NCBI RefSeq assembly: GCF_014145675.1
Contig: NZ_JACGZW010000004.1
Coordinates: forward strand, 124,001 to 188,000
DNA from: Amycolatopsis dendrobii
GTDB taxonomy: Bacteria > Actinomycetota > Actinomycetes > Mycobacteriales > Pseudonocardiaceae
Direction of reading: 5' to 3'
DNA: 64,000 bases
Shown here: positions 44,151 to 53,072 of the stretch, piece by piece
Numbering within the stretch: position 1 is the stretch's first letter
Layout: each line of letters opens with the position of its first letter
Translations under genes and position numbers: made by a program
The notes under the pieces: model-generated
The model's database searches: none
What the model was told of the DNA's origin: nothing
Seen by the model: only the letters and a program-made list of their open reading frames with translations

Positions 44151-45170
44151 ATGGCAATCACCCTTGCCGACGCGCAGCTCAACACCCAGAACGACATCGA
44201 CTACGCGGTCATCGACCAGTTCCGGCGCAGCTCGTGGCTGATGGACCAGGTCACGTTCGACGACTGCGTCACGCCGGGCACCGCAGGCGCGACCCTGACC
44301 TACGGCTACACCCGGCTGATCTCGGCCGCGCCGGCCGCGTTCCGCGCGATCAACAGCGAATACACGTCCGGCCAGGCGAAGCGGCAGCGCTACACCACGG
44401 ACCTCAAGCCGCTCGGCGGGTCGTTCGACCTCGACCGCGTGATCGCCCGGCTCGGCGACGCGCGCACGAACGAGACGAACTTCCAGATGGGCGAGCTGAT
44501 CAAGTCCACGGACACGAAGTTCGCCAACGAGGTCGTCAACGGCGACGTCGCGGTCGACGCGAACGGGTTCGACGGCCTGGACAAGGCCCTGACCGGCAGC
44601 ACCACCGAGTACCTGCCGATCAACAACGGGGTCAGCACCGGCTACCTGGACTGGTCCGCCAACACCGTCAACACGCAGGACAAGGCGATGGGCGCGCTCG
44701 ACGTGCTCGACGACTTCCTGTCCCTCGTGGTCGGCGGCGCGGGCGCAATCATGGGCAACCGCAAGTCCATCACCCGCGTCCGTTCGCTCGCGCGCCGATC
44801 CGGCTACTACACGCGGTCGGAGGACGCGCTCGGCCGCGAGATCGAGCGGTACGGCAACGCGGTGCTCGTCGACCTCGGCACGACCGTGTCCGGCACGACC
44901 GAGACCGACATCGTGCCGATCGAGACCCGCGACGCCGACGGCGCCGGGGCGGGCGGCAACATCACCGGCCTGACCGACCTGTACGCGGTCCGGTTCGGCC
45001 TGGACGCCTTCCACGGCGTCGCGACCGTCGGCCAGCTGCTCTCCACCTGGCTGCCGGACTACCAGCACGCCGGTGCGGTGAAGAAGGGCGAGGTCGAACT
45101 CGGCCCGGTGTCCATGGTCCTCAAGAAGACCACGGCCGCCGCGGTGCTGCGCAACATCAAGGTGCAGTGA
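44151..45170 (+). CDS. Major capsid protein (HK97 fold)
   Basis: 339 aa. Position after the scaffold and the strand-rich sequence with FDLDRVIARLG, ADLKPLGGSF-like E-loop/spine patterns and GAIMGNRKSITRVRSLAR support an HK97-fold capsid. AGGAGAAC ribosome-binding site before ATG, as expected for a highly expressed gene. Confidence 0.85.
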   Translation: MAITLADAQLNTQNDIDYAVIDQFRRSSWLMDQVTFDDCVTPGTAGATLTYGYTRLISAAPAAFRAINSEYTSGQAKRQRYTTDLKPLGGSFDLDRVIARLGDARTNETNFQMGELIKSTDTKFANEVVNGDVAVDANGFDGLDKALTGSTTEYLPINNGVSTGYLDWSANTVNTQDKAMGALDVLDDFLSLVVGGAGAIMGNRKSITRVRSLARRSGYYTRSEDALGREIERYGNAVLVDLGTTVSGTTETDIVPIETRDADGAGAGGNITGLTDLYAVRFGLDAFHGVATVGQLLSTWLPDYQHAGAVKKGEVELGPVSMVLKKTTAAAVLRNIKVQ

Positions 45171-45173
45171 CCC

Positions 45174-45602
45174 ATGGCCACGATCTACGCGCCCGAACCG
45201 GAATTCACCGGCCGTGTCGGGGAAGTCGAGTTCGTGGCAGGCGTCGGTCACAGCGACGACGCCCACCACCTCAACTACTTCCGCCGCCACGGCTACGACA
45301 TCGACGCCGACGAGCAGGCCGACGACGTCGAGGAGACCACCGGCGAATCCGAGAAGGACGAGCCGGAGGAAACCGGCCCGGCCGAACCGGACGAGTCCGA
45401 ACCCGAGGAGAGCGACGAGTCCGAAGAGGACGACGAGCCCGCCGAGGACGAGGACGACGAGCCGGTGGCGGTCACCCGCCCGCCGGTCGCCGCGCCGAAG
45501 GCCGACTGGGTCGCCTACGCGGTCGCCGCGCTCGGCCTCGACGAGGGCGAAGCCGACGCGGAAACCAAGCAGGAACTCATCGACCGCGCCAACGCACAGT
45601 AG
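45174..45602 (+). CDS. Acidic head protein
   Basis: 142 aa with a long Glu/Asp-rich middle (~45-95) and a C-terminal helical LEM/SAP-like piece (WVAYAVAALGLDEGEADAET). Three bp after the capsid gene. Such proteins are often capsid decoration or head-completion factors; not proven. Confidence 0.6.
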   Translation: MATIYAPEPEFTGRVGEVEFVAGVGHSDDAHHLNYFRRHGYDIDADEQADDVEETTGESEKDEPEETGPAEPDESEPEESDESEEDDEPAEDEDDEPVAVTRPPVAAPKADWVAYAVAALGLDEGEADAETKQELIDRANAQ

Positions 45603-45617
45603 AAGAGGGAGGCCGCC

Positions 45618-46202
45618 GTGGCACTGCCCGACCTGGCCACGGTGGCCAACCTCAACAACCGCGGCATCGACACCACCAACACCGCGCGGGTGACCGAATT
45701 CCTCGGCTCCGCTAGCGACGCCGTCCGGGACGCGGCCGGCGTGCCGATCACCGCCGGGACCTTCACCGTCACCATCGTCGGCGAACCCGACCAATGGCTG
45801 TCGCTGCCCGGCCAGCCCGTCACCGCAGTCTCCAACGTCCTCCTCGACGACGTCCCGGTCACCGACTGGGATCTCCGCGCGGGACGGCTGTGGCGGGCCC
45901 GCGGCTGGCGGACGTGCGGCGGCGCGTCGAACGTCACCCTCACCATCACCGGCGGCCTGGTCGACGTCCCGCGAGACATCGTCGACCTCGTCTGCTCGAT
46001 GGTCGGGTTCGCGCTCCACCGCGCCGAAGAGGGCTACGCCTCCCGCGGCGACCAGACCGCCGAACGGATCGACGACTACTCGGTCCAGTTCGACGCCTCC
46101 GCCGCCGGGCGGCTGGCCGGGCCGATGGAACTGCCCGACGCCACCCGCCGACGCCTGCGGGCACGCTTCGGCGGCGGCGCATCGGTGGTGAAGACCCGGT
46201 GA
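45618..46202 (+). CDS. Head-to-tail adaptor
   Basis: 194 aa. Layout (helical start, beta core VTLTITGGLVDVPRDIVDLVCSMVGFAL) is that of gp6/gp15-like connector proteins following the capsid gene. GTG start with GAGGGAGG upstream. Confidence 0.75.
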   Translation: MALPDLATVANLNNRGIDTTNTARVTEFLGSASDAVRDAAGVPITAGTFTVTIVGEPDQWLSLPGQPVTAVSNVLLDDVPVTDWDLRAGRLWRARGWRTCGGASNVTLTITGGLVDVPRDIVDLVCSMVGFALHRAEEGYASRGDQTAERIDDYSVQFDASAAGRLAGPMELPDATRRRLRARFGGGASVVKTR

Positions 46203-46600
46203 CCGCCTACGGCGCCACCCTCCGCGGCCGCCGCGCCGCCGAGGCGCTGATGCTCGACACCTGCCGGATCCGCGCGGTCACCGGCGACACCACCGACCCG
46301 GACACCGGCGTCGTCACCCCCGCGTACGGGGACCCGGTCTACACCGGGAAATGCAAGATCCAAGCCCAGAAATCGGTGTTCCCGTCCACTCCGGACGCGG
46401 GCGAACACCAATGGACTGTCGTCCCGATGGAACTGCACCTGCCCGTGGATGGAACCGAGGCGGTCGGGACGGGGCTGGTCGCGGAGATCACCGCGTCCGT
46501 CGACCCCGTGAACGTCGGCCGGATCTTCCGGATCCGTTCCGGGGACCGGAAAACCCTGCAAACCGCGCTTCGGTGCCAGGTGGAGGAAATCACCGGCTGA
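46199..46600 (+). CDS. Head closure protein (DUF6093-like)
   Basis: 133 aa beta-rich protein (CRIRAVTGDTTDPDTGVVTP, GKCKIQAQK, VGRIFRIRSGDRKTLQT) matching DUF6093-type head-closure proteins of actinophages. GTGA overlap with the adaptor. Confidence 0.75.
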   Translation: MTAYGATLRGRRAAEALMLDTCRIRAVTGDTTDPDTGVVTPAYGDPVYTGKCKIQAQKSVFPSTPDAGEHQWTVVPMELHLPVDGTEAVGTGLVAEITASVDPVNVGRIFRIRSGDRKTLQTALRCQVEEITG

Positions 46601-46616
46601 CCCTCAGGAGGTGCCC

Positions 46617-46988
46617 GTGGCTGACGTGGACATGTCGCAAGTGGACCAGCTGGCGCGGGACCTCGAAGCAGTGCCCGCCGAGACGCTGCCGAAGTTCAAG
46701 AAGGTCGTCGAAAAAGGCGCGGTGAACATCAAGAAGGGGTTGCGCGCGGACGCCGTCGGGCACCCGACGTACCCCTACTTCTACCGGTCGATCAGCTACG
46801 ACGTCACCGACCAGGGCCTCGGCGCGGAGATCGGGCCCGACAAGGACGCGACTCAGGGCGACCTGGGGAACCTCTTGTACTTCGGGACCGACAAGACCGC
46901 GGGCGTGCTCGACCTGAACGCGCCGCTGAAGAAGGAAATCCCGCGGTTCGAGGACGCGATCGCCGACGTCGCCGAGGACATCCTCTGA
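46617..46988 (+). CDS. HK97 gp10-like tail component
   Basis: 123 aa. Central GHPTYPYFYRSISYDVT and LLYFGTDKTAG patterns with flanking helices resemble HK97 gp10-type connector proteins. GTG at 46617 preferred; AGGAGG lies 7 bases upstream. Confidence 0.7.
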   Translation: MADVDMSQVDQLARDLEAVPAETLPKFKKVVEKGAVNIKKGLRADAVGHPTYPYFYRSISYDVTDQGLGAEIGPDKDATQGDLGNLLYFGTDKTAGVLDLNAPLKKEIPRFEDAIADVAEDIL

Positions 46989-47404
46989 TGGGCCCCGTAG
47001 CCGACCACCACGCCGCGATCCTCGGTTTGCTGCAGGGCGGTTCGCCGTCGTTCACCGTCTACGACGGCCAAGTCCCCGACCAGCCCGCGTACCCGTACGC
47101 GGTGCTGTGGATGGACGACGGAGACGACGACGCGACCAAGCTCTGCGGAGACCCCGACGAAGCCACCTACCGGTTCCAGGTCACCTCGGTCGGGCTCACC
47201 ACCGCCTCCGCGCTCGTCGTGGTCGACCAAACCCGGGCGCGGGTCCTCGGCGTCCGGCCCGTCGTGGCCGGCTGGTCCGCGAACAGGATCCGGAAAGAGA
47301 TCACGCGCCAGCTGCGGGAGAACCGGGAAGTCACCGACACCGACACCAAACGCCACCCGGTCTACGGCGTGGCGACCTACGTATTCGAGTCCCGGAAGGA
47401 CTGA
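46988..47404 (+). CDS. Tail terminator protein
   Basis: 138 aa alpha/beta protein with YPYAVLWMDDGDD and ATYRFQVTSVGLTTASALVVVDQTR, the pattern of tail-terminator (minor tail U-like) proteins just before the tail tube gene. Start and stop share one base with the preceding gene. Confidence 0.75.
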   Translation: MGPVADHHAAILGLLQGGSPSFTVYDGQVPDQPAYPYAVLWMDDGDDDATKLCGDPDEATYRFQVTSVGLTTASALVVVDQTRARVLGVRPVVAGWSANRIRKEITRQLRENREVTDTDTKRHPVYGVATYVFESRKD

Positions 47405-47407
47405 CCC

Positions 47408-47746
47408 ATGGCGAATCTCACGACGGTGCAGGCGAAACTCGCCGGGACCGTGCTCACCTCGACCGCCGCCACGGCCGGGCCGGACAAGGTCAAGCCCGGC
47501 GACGGCGGCGCACCCGTCTACGTGCTCGTCGACAACGCGGGCGCGTCCGCGGTGACCGTCACGATCGCGGACCCGGGCAAAACCAAGTACCAGCAGCAGA
47601 ACCCGTCGATCCCGTCGGTGTCCGTGCCCGCGGGCGGGAAAGCGGTCCTGGGGCCGATCCAGTCGGACCTGAAGCAGTCCGACGGGTACGTGAACCTCAC
47701 CGCGTCGAGCACGACGTCGGTGTCCTTCTACGCGTTCCGGGGCTGA
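47408..47746 (+). CDS. Hypothetical structural protein, 112 aa
   Basis: Ig-like beta protein (VYVLVDNAGASAVTVTIADPG, VNLTASSTTSVSFYAF). In the tail module between terminator and tail tube; likely a virion or decoration protein. Confidence 0.6.
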   Translation: MANLTTVQAKLAGTVLTSTAATAGPDKVKPGDGGAPVYVLVDNAGASAVTVTIADPGKTKYQQQNPSIPSVSVPAGGKAVLGPIQSDLKQSDGYVNLTASSTTSVSFYAFRG

Positions 47747-47749
47747 CCC

Positions 47750-47995
47750 ATGGCTGCCGTGTTCGTGCGTGCCCGCTGCGACGAGACCGGCGCGGTCGCC
47801 GCGCTGCCCAAACCCGCGCTCGAAGCCGGAATGTGCCCCGGCTGGGCCGAAGCCGACGGGCCGGTGCCCGACAAGCCGAAGCCCGCCGCTTTCGCCCCGC
47901 CGACCGGGGCGGACGAGTCGACCACCGACACCGCGGACAGCTCCGCGGGAACCGAACAGTCCGCCGACGCCCCGTCGGCCAAGAAGAAGGAGTAA
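47750..47995 (+). CDS. Hypothetical protein, 81 aa
   Basis: Short globular start then a Thr/Ser/Asp/Ala-rich, lysine-tipped tail (SAKKKE). Tail-module gene of unknown function. Confidence 0.5.
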   Translation: MAAVFVRARCDETGAVAALPKPALEAGMCPGWAEADGPVPDKPKPAAFAPPTGADESTTDTADSSAGTEQSADAPSAKKKE

Positions 47996-48000
47996 CCGCC

Positions 48001-48480
48001 GTGGGCGACATGTTGAGTGACGGGCGGAACAAAGTCAGTTTCGTGCCGTCGATCGCGAACATCGCAGCACCCACCGCCGCCGAGCTGACGGCGGGCACGT
48101 CGCTGGAGTGCCTGATCATGGCCGACGGGCTGGACATCTCCACCGACGAATCCGCGGTGCAGGCGTCCAAGCTCTGCGACACGGTCGACGCCGAGCAGCC
48201 GGGCCGGTCGAAGACCACGATCCAGCTGACCTGTGTCCGCAAAGACGTCCCCGCCGAGGACGTCGCCTGGACGCTGCTGCAGCGCGACCTCACCGGCTAC
48301 CTCGCGGTCCGGCGCGGCGTAGCGCACGACACCGCGTTCGCGACCGGCGACAAGGTCGAGATCTACCCGGTGAAGTTCGGCGCCCGCCGGCCGCAGAAAC
48401 CCGAAGCGAACGGCGTCGAGAAGTTCATGAGCCAGGGCTACAACACCGGCGCGCCCGAACTCGACGCGGTCGTCGCCTGA
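48001..48480 (+). CDS. Major tail (tube) protein
   Basis: 159 aa beta-rich protein (SLECLIMADGLDISTDESAV, TTIQLTCVRKD, GDKVEIYPVKFGAR). Followed by a strong terminator and tail-assembly chaperones, the standard position for the tube protein. GTG start. Confidence 0.8.
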   Translation: MGDMLSDGRNKVSFVPSIANIAAPTAAELTAGTSLECLIMADGLDISTDESAVQASKLCDTVDAEQPGRSKTTIQLTCVRKDVPAEDVAWTLLQRDLTGYLAVRRGVAHDTAFATGDKVEIYPVKFGARRPQKPEANGVEKFMSQGYNTGAPELDAVVA

Positions 48481-48484
48481 GACC

Positions 48485-48520
48485 CCGGGCCGCCCGGTCC
48501 TCGACTCCCGGGCGGCCCGG
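48485..48520 (+). terminator. Terminator after major tail protein
   Basis: Perfect 13-bp stem (CCGGGCCGCCCGG / CCGGGCGGCCCGG) with loop TCCTCGACTC. The whole loop is complementary to 48552-48561, which holds the ribosome-binding site of the next gene, and nine bases also match 48530-48538. Confidence 0.8.
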
Positions 48521-48568
48521 ACCTTTCCCGAGTCGAGGCAAACAACCTTCTGAGTCGAGGAGACCACT

Positions 48569-49156
48569 GTGGACATCGACGCCCTGATCGCCAGCGCGAC
48601 GCTGCCCGAAGAAACCGTGCCGCTGTGCCTGCGCCCGGACCTGCGCAAGAAGTTCGAGGAACTCGACGGCGCACTGCTGATCGCGAAGACCGAGCGGACC
48701 ACGATGGCGCCGACCGACCGCGAGCGCGAGCTGGCAGCGGCGATCAAGGCGCTTGAGGAAGAGATCGCAGAGCACAGCATCCAGGTGCGGATGCGGGCGC
48801 TCAAGCACACGCCGTGGGTCGAACTCATGGCCGAGCACCCGCCGCGAGAGGACAATCCGGCCGACGGGAACTTCGGTGCGAACATCGAAACCTTCCTGCC
48901 CGCGCTGATCCACGCGCAGATGGTCGAACCGGAGATGACGGCCAAGCAGGTCGACGCGCTGATCGATGTCATCACGAATCGCCAGTACAACGAGCTGGCG
49001 AACGCGGCCTGGGCTCTCGGCAGCATGCACCGGGATTCCCCGGTTTTCAGCCGAGCCGCTTCGCAGCTGACGCCCGACTCCGGCGAAACATCGCGGCCGC
49101 AATCCAACTCGGGATCTCCCCGTCCCGGTTCGCGGGCGAAGAAACCCAAGAGCTGA
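48569..49156 (+). CDS. Tail assembly chaperone, upstream frame
   Basis: 195 aa, alpha-helical. Located between tail tube and tape measure, with the downstream part continuing in the -1 frame as in siphovirus G/GT chaperones. GTG start with GAGGAG 6 bases upstream. The C-terminal ~30 residues (SRPQSNSGSPRPGSRAKKPK) are low complexity, as expected past the slippage point. Confidence 0.8.
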   Translation: MDIDALIASATLPEETVPLCLRPDLRKKFEELDGALLIAKTERTTMAPTDRERELAAAIKALEEEIAEHSIQVRMRALKHTPWVELMAEHPPREDNPADGNFGANIETFLPALIHAQMVEPEMTAKQVDALIDVITNRQYNELANAAWALGSMHRDSPVFSRAASQLTPDSGETSRPQSNSGSPRPGSRAKKPKS

Positions 49157-49464
49157 CGGAGCACCACTACGACGACAAGGGGAGGCTGGTCCGCTCGGTC
49201 ACCATCCGGGCTCCGGAATGGACAGAGGCGGACCGGTCGATGGTCCTGGCCTATCTGGACTACCAGGCGCTCGTCTGCTCCGGATGCGGCGGCTACCTCC
49301 CGGAAACCACGCATGCGGACCACGAGGGCAGCTACGTCGCCGGTGCCCCGCATCGCTGCCATCGCTGCACCGCGATCGAGAAGCAACGCAAGGACTACGA
49401 AGACGCGCCGCAGCCATCCGCGTTGGTGGTGTGGCCTGCGGAGTTGAGGAGGCGGAATGGCTGA
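49040..49464 (+). CDS. Tail assembly chaperone, -1 frameshift extension
   Basis: Continuation in the -1 frame (RLRRNIAAAIQLGISPSRF, then TVTIRAPEWTEADR, CSGCG, CHRC). No good independent start exists at the head of this coding segment, so expression as a G-T fusion is likely; the exact slip site is uncertain. The end overlaps the tape measure start by 8 bp. Confidence 0.65.
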
Positions 49465-52400
49465 CCGGACCGTCTCCGTAGCGCTGCGGATGAAGATCGC
49501 CGACTACGTGGCGAACGCGCGGCTTGCGGGCAAGTCCACCCGCGAACTGGAGGCCGCGGGCCGGGACCTCCGGAAGGCCCTCGACGAGGAAGACGACGCG
49601 CTCGGCCGCGTGAAGGTGTCCGAGGCGAGGCTCGCGGAGATCCGGAAGAGCGGCAAGGCCAGCGTCGCGCAGCTGGCGGCGGCCGAGGAGGAACACGCCT
49701 CGGCTCTCCGCAAGGCGGAGGCCGCGACCATCCGGACGCGGGAAGCGACCGAACGCTACATCAAGGCGCAGAAGGACTCTGCCGACGACGTCGACAAATC
49801 GGGGAAGCGCGTCGAGAACACGTTGTCCCGGGTCGCGAACCGCGCCAACGCCATGTTCGACGCGAAGATGTTCCTCGGGTTGTCGGTCGGGCTGCCCGCG
49901 GCCGCGGCGATCGGAGCGGTCGGTGTCACCGGTGCCCTCGCGCTCGCGGCCGGCGGGTTCGCGGCGCTCGGCGTCTGGGCGGCGTCGAGCAACCAGCAGG
50001 TTCAGGACCAGTTCGGCGACCTGACCCGGCACGTCCAGGCCGACGTGCAGGAGATGGCGAAGCCGATCGCGGGCGAGCTGACCGGCGCGATCGATGACAT
50101 GGCTCAGGGCTGGGACGCCGTGAAACCCGCTGTGCAGGCGGCGATCCGCGGCTCGGCACCAGCGGTCCGCGAACTGACCGGTGCTGCGGTCGACTTCGCC
50201 GAGAACGCGATGCCCGGCATCGTGGACGCGGTCTACGCGGCCGAACCGGCCATCGAAGGGTTTCGTGATCTCGCGGGCCAGACCGGGCAAGGGCTCGGCG
50301 ACTTCTTCCACAACGCCGCCAAGGGCAGCGATGACGCCGGGCTCGCGATGCGGGACCTCGGCGGGATCACCCGTGATCTTCTCGGCCAGTCCGGGACGCT
50401 GTTCGCGAACCTCGCGAACGGCGCGCACCAAGTTCTCCCGCAGTTCGGCGGCGCGCTGCACGGGGTGCTGGACGTCGCGAACGACCTCACCTCCGACGGC
50501 ATGCCGACTCTGGTGTCCACGACGGACGCATTCCTCGGCACCGTCGGCGGCGGCCTGAACCTGGTCGGTGCATTCGCGTCCGGGCTGGGATCGTGGTCCG
50601 CGCCGCTGGGGTCCGCGGGCGGGTCGCTGCTCGCGACCAACAGCATCGCGAAGCTGTTCGGCACCTCGCTGGGGGAAACCGGCTTCGGGCTGTCCGCGTT
50701 CTCGACGAAGATCGACGAGGCCGGGAACAAGACCTCGCCGTTCCGGGAAGCGCTCAACAAGGCGGACAAGGAAGGCAACAGCAAGTTCAAAGCCGGACTG
50801 AAGTCTGTTATCTCGGGCGGGTTCAACCCGCTCGGGATCGCGCTCGTCGGCGGCGGCCTGCTGCTCGACGCGTGGGGCCAGAAGTCGCAGGATGCGGCGA
50901 AGAAGGCCGCGGAATTCGCGGCGACCGTCGGCGACATCAAGGGCACCCTGTCAGCGACCGGCGCGATCACCCAGAACACGCGCGTGCTGGCAGCGAACAC
51001 CCTCGCAACGAAACAGCTTGGCGTGTCGCAGAAAACCGGTGCGGATCTGATGTCGGAGTACGGCATCAACTCGCAGTTCGCCACGGACGCGATGACCGGC
51101 AACAAGGCCGCTCTCGACGGCGTAAACAAGTCGCTGGAGCGGAATGTCAGCTCGGTGCTGGCGGGGAAGCTGTCGCAGCAGGACTTCGCGACCGCGCAGA
51201 CAGTGGGGCTCAGTGCGTCGGATCTGACGACGCTCGCGCTCGGGAAGCAAGCGCACGGGTTCAAAGACCTCGGCGACGCGATCGCCCAGTACCAGGACAA
51301 GGGAGCGGCAGGTGTCCAGGGAACGCTGGAGATCCTGTCAGTGCTGGGCAAGGTCAATACCGCGACTCAGGGGCAGCGGGACCTGGCCACTGCGATCCGG
51401 GACCAGGCCGCGGCGACCGCCGAGGCGCAACGGCAGATGCGGCAGCTCGGCAACGCGACCTCGTTCACCGGTGCAACGCTGAAACTGTCGGCCGCGGATG
51501 CCGCGGTGATGTCCGGCGCGCTCTCCGCGGTCGGCGACGCAACCAAGGGCGCGGCGGACCAGGGAAGCGCGCTGCTCACCGTGCTGGACCAGTTGTCGGG
51601 CAAGACGAACACCCTGTCCGCGGCACAAGCGCAGTCGACGAAAGCGTTCGACGACACCGACAAAGCGATCAAGAACATCAAGGAGTCGGGCGGGAAACTC
51701 AAGGGCACGTTCAACGACCTGGTCTCGAGCGACGGCGGCATCAACGGGCTCACCCGCGCCGGCGCGAACCTGCAAGGCGTCTTCGGGACCTTGTCGCAGG
51801 CGATGGGCACCGAAACCGCGGCAGCGTTCGCGCAGTCGCAGGCGGCCGGCGAGGGCCTGAACGTCTCGTTCGGCAAGGTCGGCAGCGTCGTGGCGCGGAC
51901 CCGGGACAAGTTCATCGAAGCCGCGCGCGCCGCCGGGCTCACCAAGGACCAGGCCGGTGAACTCGCAAACAAGCTCGGTCTCGTGCCCGACCAGGTCGAG
52001 GTCCAGTTCGCCGCGAAGGGCGACACGCAGCTGCAGGCGCGCCTGGTCGGCCTCATCGCTGACCTGAACAAGGTCGGCGAGGGCAAGTCGATCTCGATCA
52101 CCGCCGATGACAAGGCCGCCGCGCAGGCGTTGCGCGACCTCGGAAAGCTGGTCGTGCAACTCCCCGATGGCTCGTTCAAGGTATTCGCGGACACCAAGGA
52201 AGGCCAGGCGGCGGCCGACAAGCTGCGGCAGGACATCAACAACTCCCACCCCGTCGTGAACGTCAACTCCAACACCGGCCAGGCCACGAGCAAGGTCGTC
52301 CAGTGGATGGAGCGCACCAACGGCACGTGGGGAATGACCTCGACCGACAGCCGCATCGACCCAGCCACCGGCAAGGTGCAGGCGTGGATGCGGCAGGCCA

Positions 52401-53062
52401 ACGGCACGTGGGGTTGGACCACCCTGGACTCCAACCGCAATCCGGCCAACGGCCAGGTTTCCGCGTGGATCCAGTTCGCCAACGGCAAGTGGGGCTGGGC
52501 CAACCTCGGAGCACTGACCGGCGCCGCGAACAGCCAGATCGACGCGTTCGTCGCTGACCAGAGTCGCCGGGTGATCCGGATCGGTGTCACCACCTACACC
52601 GTGGACGGTGTAGGTGCTTCCACGAGCCGGGCGTACGGGCCGCGCGCCGAGGGCGGCATCGACGTTCCGCGCGGCGTGGTGCCGATGGCCGCGGGTGGCG
52701 TGATCCCGCACATCCCGAACATCGCCACTGTGGTGCCTTCGGGCATGGAGCGGCTGATCGGCGACAACCCGAGGGTGCGGGAATCGTTCATCCCGTGGGA
52801 GATCCACTCCCCGCGGTCGAACGCGATTCTGGACGTCACCAACGCCGCGTTCGGGCGCCCGGACCTCCGAGGCGTCGCGCAGCAGATCCTCGGCGGCATG
52901 GCGTCGGTACAGCGGTACTCGCCGCGGATCGTGATCCAGCAACCGACCGCGCCAGACAGCCGGGGCGGTGCGCAGCCGAACGTCACGATCCACACGGCCG
53001 AGGCAGACCCGCACCGGATCGCGGCGATGGTGTCGAGCCAGCTCGCATGGATTCTGCGGTGA
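49457..53062 (+). CDS. Tape measure protein
   Basis: 1201 aa, the longest gene of the prophage. N-terminal coiled coil (residues ~20-115), membrane-like helices ~135-175 and ~455-475, then long Ala/Lys helices, and near residues ~950-1020 three imperfect repeats around NGTWGMT/NGTWGWT/NGKWGWA. At about 0.15 nm per residue the tail would be near 180 nm. The C-terminal repeats may be cell-wall or DNA-entry related. Confidence 0.92.
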   Translation: MADRTVSVALRMKIADYVANARLAGKSTRELEAAGRDLRKALDEEDDALGRVKVSEARLAEIRKSGKASVAQLAAAEEEHASALRKAEAATIRTREATERYIKAQKDSADDVDKSGKRVENTLSRVANRANAMFDAKMFLGLSVGLPAAAAIGAVGVTGALALAAGGFAALGVWAASSNQQVQDQFGDLTRHVQADVQEMAKPIAGELTGAIDDMAQGWDAVKPAVQAAIRGSAPAVRELTGAAVDFAENAMPGIVDAVYAAEPAIEGFRDLAGQTGQGLGDFFHNAAKGSDDAGLAMRDLGGITRDLLGQSGTLFANLANGAHQVLPQFGGALHGVLDVANDLTSDGMPTLVSTTDAFLGTVGGGLNLVGAFASGLGSWSAPLGSAGGSLLATNSIAKLFGTSLGETGFGLSAFSTKIDEAGNKTSPFREALNKADKEGNSKFKAGLKSVISGGFNPLGIALVGGGLLLDAWGQKSQDAAKKAAEFAATVGDIKGTLSATGAITQNTRVLAANTLATKQLGVSQKTGADLMSEYGINSQFATDAMTGNKAALDGVNKSLERNVSSVLAGKLSQQDFATAQTVGLSASDLTTLALGKQAHGFKDLGDAIAQYQDKGAAGVQGTLEILSVLGKVNTATQGQRDLATAIRDQAAATAEAQRQMRQLGNATSFTGATLKLSAADAAVMSGALSAVGDATKGAADQGSALLTVLDQLSGKTNTLSAAQAQSTKAFDDTDKAIKNIKESGGKLKGTFNDLVSSDGGINGLTRAGANLQGVFGTLSQAMGTETAAAFAQSQAAGEGLNVSFGKVGSVVARTRDKFIEAARAAGLTKDQAGELANKLGLVPDQVEVQFAAKGDTQLQARLVGLIADLNKVGEGKSISITADDKAAAQALRDLGKLVVQLPDGSFKVFADTKEGQAAADKLRQDINNSHPVVNVNSNTGQATSKVVQWMERTNGTWGMTSTDSRIDPATGKVQAWMRQANGTWGWTTLDSNRNPANGQVSAWIQFANGKWGWANLGALTGAANSQIDAFVADQSRRVIRIGVTTYTVDGVGASTSRAYGPRAEGGIDVPRGVVPMAAGGVIPHIPNIATVVPSGMERLIGDNPRVRESFIPWEIHSPRSNAILDVTNAAFGRPDLRGVAQQILGGMASVQRYSPRIVIQQPTAPDSRGGAQPNVTIHTAEADPHRIAAMVSSQLAWILR

Positions 53063-53072
53063 GGGGGCTCTC

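Noticed and set aside
41970..46019. A 1349-residue open frame on the minus strand opposite portal and capsid genes
   Set aside because: It is antisense to well-supported structural genes, with an Arg/Val/Asp-skewed composition typical of GC-driven shadow frames.
49040..49046. GGTTTTC as a canonical -1 slippery site
   Set aside because: In the zero frame the P-site codon GTT would not re-pair with GGT, so it does not meet the XXXYYYZ rule; kept only as a weak candidate.
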